55,830 bases of DNA from the NCBI GenBank assembly GCA_938074535.1, contig CALJER010000009.1, positions 1-55,830 of the forward strand, read 5' to 3'. The notes under the pieces were generated by a model. That model was not told the DNA's origin, searched no databases, and saw nothing but the letters and a program-made list of their open reading frames with translations. Both the position numbers and the translations under genes were made by a program. This document shows positions 53,105 to 55,830 of this stretch, in pieces (the stretch's first letter is position 1; each line of letters starts with the position of its first letter). The DNA comes from an uncultured archaeon. Its GTDB lineage: Archaea > Hadarchaeota > Hadarchaeia > Hadarchaeales > WYZ-LMO6.

Positions 53105-54967
53105 GTGGAGGAGTGGAGGAGGAAGTACCCTGAGAAGTTCCTCCCGGAGGAGGAAATCTTCAGAAGGATTCGCCGGGGGAGCAGGATCTTCGTGGGCACG
53201 GGGTGTGGGGAGCCCCAGCACCTCCTCACCTCCTTCGTGAAGTGGGTGGAAGCCCACCCCAAGGCCCTCTTGGGGACGGAAATCTTTCAGGTTTGGTCTC
53301 TGGGGGTCTCGGCCTACACCGAACCTAAGTTCAGGGACAATTTCAGGGCCAATTCCTTCTTCGTGGGGCCCAGCACCAGAAGGGCCGTGAACGAGGGTGA
53401 GGCTGACTACACCCCCATCTTCCTCTCGAAAGTACCGGGACTTCTCAGGGAGGGCTTCATCCCAATCGACGTGGCTTTAGTGCAAACCTCCCCACCAGAT
53501 CCGCATGGATACCTCAGCTTGGGCATAAGCGTGGATATCACCAAGGTGGCCGTGGAGAGTGCTGATCTGGTGGTGGCGCAGGTCAACCGGCACATGCCAA
53601 GAACCCACGGTGACGGCTTTTTGCACCTGGAGGAGGTGGACTTTGTGGTCCCCTGGGACGAGCCCCTTTTGGAGTATGAGGAGAGGCTCCCCGATGAGGT
53701 CTCTCAGAGGATAGGTAAGCATGTTTCCAGCCTTGTGGAGGATGGGGACACCCTTCAGGTGGGGTATGGGAGCATCCCCAACGCCGTCCTTTCCAACCTT
53801 GGAGACAGGAGACACTTGGGGATACACTCGGAGCTCTTCACGGATGGGATGGTGGAACTGATGAAGAGCGGTACGATCGACAACTCCAAGAAGAGGGTCG
53901 ACCGGGGAAAGGCCGTGGCCAGTTTTTGCATGGGCAAAAAGGCCACCTACGACTTCTTGAACGACAACCCGGCGGTGGAGTTCAGGACGGTTGACTATAC
54001 CAACGATCCCTTAATCATAGCCAGGCAGCACCACATGGTGGCCATAAACAGCGCCTTGGAGATAGACCTGACGGGGCAGGCCACGGCCGAATCCATAGGC
54101 GGTTTCTTCTACAGCGGGCTGGGCGGACAGGCTGACTTCATGAGGGGTGCGGCCCTGGCCAGACACGGGAAAGCCGTTCTGGTCCTCCAGTCCACGGCTG
54201 AGGGGGGAAGGGTCTCACGTATAGTTCCCCGTCTGAAGGAAGGGGCAGGAGTGACTCTCAACAGGGGGGATGTGCAGTACGTGGTCACGGAGCACGGTGT
54301 GGCCTACCTGCACGGGAAGAGCGTGAGGGAGAGGGCCATGGAGCTCATCCGCCTGGCCCACCCTGACTTCAGGCCCTGGCTCATCGAGGAGGCTAAAAAA
54401 CTGGGCCTCGTTTTCAAGGACCAGGTTTATGTCCGGGGGGAGTATCCGGAGGAGCTAGAGACCATCAAGAGGACGAAAACGGGTCTGGAGATTTTCCTGC
54501 GGCCCGTGAAGCTCAGCGACGAGCCCCTCCTGAAAGAGTTCTTCTATTCCCTCTCCGACGAGAGCCTGTATCGCAGGTTCATGTCCCCCAGAAAGGACAT
54601 GCCTCACGAGCAACTGCAGAAGTTCGTGGTCGTCGACTACATCAGGCAGATGGTCCTCTTGGCCGTCCTGAGGAGGGAGGAGAGGGAGAAGGTGGTAGGG
54701 ATGGCCCAGTATGTGCTGGACGAGGCAACCAACTTCGCGGAGGTGGCTTTTGCCGTGAGGGACCAGTACCAGAACCAGGGGGTGGGGAGGGAACTGCTGA
54801 GACAGCTTACCTACATTGCGAGGAGGCGCGGTATCTTCGGCTTCACGGCCCAAGTGCTGGCCACCAACCGACCCATGTTGCGCCTTTTCGACAGCATGAA
54901 CTTTTCCACCCAGAAGAGGGTGTCCGAAGGGGTGGTGGAGCTCAGGATGAGGTTCAGAAGATCATAA
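53105..54967 (+). CDS. Acetyl-CoA hydrolase/4-hydroxybutyrate CoA-transferase fused to GNAT acetyltransferase
   Basis: 620 residues. Residues 1 to about 440 are a CoA-transferase family I-type enzyme (GTGCGEPQHLLTSFV, PPDPHGYLSLGISVD, VGYGSIPNAVLSNLG, LGIHSELFTDGMVELM, VTEHGVAYLHGKSVRERA). Residues about 455-615 are a GNAT domain (FLRPVKLSDEPLLKEFFYSL, acetyl-CoA loop QYQNQGVGRELLRQL). It exchanges CoA between acids or hydrolyses acyl-CoA; the GNAT part may acetylate a protein lysine. The start is GTG 53105, with a TATA box upstream. Context shows only a tRNA before and mevalonate kinase convergent after. Confidence 0.9.
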   Translation: MEEWRRKYPEKFLPEEEIFRRIRRGSRIFVGTGCGEPQHLLTSFVKWVEAHPKALLGTEIFQVWSLGVSAYTEPKFRDNFRANSFFVGPSTRRAVNEGEADYTPIFLSKVPGLLREGFIPIDVALVQTSPPDPHGYLSLGISVDITKVAVESADLVVAQVNRHMPRTHGDGFLHLEEVDFVVPWDEPLLEYEERLPDEVSQRIGKHVSSLVEDGDTLQVGYGSIPNAVLSNLGDRRHLGIHSELFTDGMVELMKSGTIDNSKKRVDRGKAVASFCMGKKATYDFLNDNPAVEFRTVDYTNDPLIIARQHHMVAINSALEIDLTGQATAESIGGFFYSGLGGQADFMRGAALARHGKAVLVLQSTAEGGRVSRIVPRLKEGAGVTLNRGDVQYVVTEHGVAYLHGKSVRERAMELIRLAHPDFRPWLIEEAKKLGLVFKDQVYVRGEYPEELETIKRTKTGLEIFLRPVKLSDEPLLKEFFYSLSDESLYRRFMSPRKDMPHEQLQKFVVVDYIRQMVLLAVLRREEREKVVGMAQYVLDEATNFAEVAFAVRDQYQNQGVGRELLRQLTYIARRRGIFGFTAQVLATNRPMLRLFDSMNFSTQKRVSEGVVELRMRFRRS

Positions 54968-55033
54968 GTGAAGTTATTTTCTTGGGGTTAGGGCCTTCCC
55001 CCCCAGGAGCACTTCCGAAAGTGGTCGCAAAAA

Positions 55034-55830
55034 CTATCCGCTTTCTACCTTGAGGCCTTCCCCTCCCAGGGTTACGGGCAGAGGTTTTCCTCCGACCCTC
55101 CTGATAGCTCGCGAAACTTCCCCTTCCCTGCCGGGGCAAAGGGCCAGCATACACCCTCCTCCCCCACCCCCGGTGAGCTTAGCTCCCAGAGCCCCCGCCT
55201 CCCTCGCCGCCCTTATGAGCTTCTCCAGAGCCGGGGAGCTCACGCCGAGGGCCGCCAAGCAGGCCTGGTTCGCGTTCATCAGCTCTCCCGTCCTCCTCAA
55301 ATCACCCCTCCTCAGGGAGCTGAGCCCGGCATCCGTGATCGTACCCATGAGCCGGAAAAGGGCCTCCACCTGCCCAGGGTGCTCCTCCTTCAGTCGCTTG
55401 ACCTTTCTCACCATGGGCCCAGTGGCGCTGAAAACTCCCGTGTTTCCCACCACGAAGCTAGGGGCGGGCAGGTTGGAAAATCTCCTCACCTTCTTTCCCT
55501 CCATCCTAAGGAAGCCCCCATAGGTGGCCACCGAAACACCGGCCCGGCTGGCCACGGACTGGATTTCCAGCTCCGTTCTGAAAGCTAGGTCCACCACCTT
55601 ACGGGGATCCGCTTTCCCCCCCAGCAGGTGCAGGGCGGCCGCGACCGTGGCCACGCTGGTGGCGGAGGAGCTGGAAAGCCCAGCCCCCACGGGTAGGTCG
55701 GAGGAGATTTCCACCTCCAGCCCGCATCCTTCCCCCACCTCAGAAAAAACGAGCTCTAGGGCCTTCGCCACGTAAGAGAACCTTTCCCCTTTGAGCCTCA
55801 CCTCCGGCCTTCCCCCCATCACCACTTCCC
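55034..55830 (-). CDS. mvk: Mevalonate kinase (5' end off window)
   Basis: A GHMP kinase with the 3' end at 55034 and the N terminus beyond the right edge. ATP-loop SDLPVGAGLSSSSATSVAT, the catalytic-region GMVSVATYGGF-like segment (VSVATYGGFL) and the C-terminal GHMP motif KLTGGGGGGCMLALCPG identify it as mevalonate kinase. It phosphorylates mevalonate for archaeal isoprenoid lipids. The first part, including the APGKV motif, is not visible. Confidence 0.9.
   Translation of the reverse strand, partial: EVVMGGRPEVRLKGERFSYVAKALELVFSEVGEGCGLEVEISSDLPVGAGLSSSSATSVATVAAALHLLGGKADPRKVVDLAFRTELEIQSVASRAGVSVATYGGFLRMEGKKVRRFSNLPAPSFVVGNTGVFSATGPMVRKVKRLKEEHPGQVEALFRLMGTITDAGLSSLRRGDLRRTGELMNANQACLAALGVSSPALEKLIRAAREAGALGAKLTGGGGGGCMLALCPGREGEVSRAIRRVGGKPLPVTLGGEGLKVESG

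Overview
The window is a GC-rich, gene-dense archaeal chromosome segment. The archaeal assignment rests on an archaeal-type LeuRS and AlaRS, a P0/L12 stalk operon, L37e, an LSm protein, FtsZ with SepF, Nob1, DtdA, aCPSF1, a beta-type proteasome subunit, deoxyhypusine synthase with aIF5A, a mevalonate kinase, and TATA boxes about 22-35 bases ahead of many start codons. An O-phosphoseryl-tRNA synthetase (SepRS) and a tRNA-Cys point to a euryarchaeal-type lineage with tRNA-dependent cysteine synthesis. A deep-branching group such as Hadarchaeota would fit, but that placement is a guess.

Layout. Positions 1-2400 hold a flippase fused to an ApbE (FMN transferase) domain, cut by the window edge, and a MarC-type membrane protein. 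Positions 2500-20400 are mostly informational genes on the minus strand: alaS-leuS-DUF434, dys, the ftsZ-secE-nusG-L11-L1-P0-L12 cluster, acs-dtdA, sua5, rhomboid, LSm-L37e, and tRNA-Val and tRNA-Ala. Positions 20400-30600 hold an unassigned seven-helix protein, sepF, aCPSF1, the proteasome beta subunit, an M28 peptidase, a PiT-like permease facing a DUF47 protein, nob1, NAD kinase, aIF5A and SepRS. Positions 30600-36400 are patchier: a lower-GC saccharopine-dehydrogenase-like gene, a TIM-barrel isomerase, two overlapping MFS transporters, and an AT-rich island with a putative PD-(D/E)XK nuclease.

The most notable block is 36385-44516, seven tightly spaced or overlapping minus-strand genes behind one promoter. 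In transcription order they are an FrhB-like F420/Fe-S protein, IorA, IorB, a GlcD-type FAD oxidase, a GlcF/HdrD-like Fe-S protein, a two-CCG-domain protein, and a LUD/ferredoxin protein. I read this as a pathway oxidising a 2-hydroxy acid (perhaps aryl-lactate) to the 2-oxo acid and then, through indolepyruvate:ferredoxin oxidoreductase, to an acyl-CoA, with electrons collected by ferredoxin, F420 and CCG centres. A helix-turn-helix/ferredoxin protein, an alpha/beta hydrolase, an amidohydrolase and, further on, an acyl-CoA transferase-GNAT fusion lie nearby.

Positions 47800-55830 carry a frameshifted ArsB/NhaD-type transporter, tRNA-Cys, a TIGR04076 protein, a CBS protein with a CPA2 antiporter, a NosD-like surface beta-helix protein, a second tRNA-Val, the acyl-CoA transferase-GNAT fusion and a mevalonate kinase cut by the right edge.
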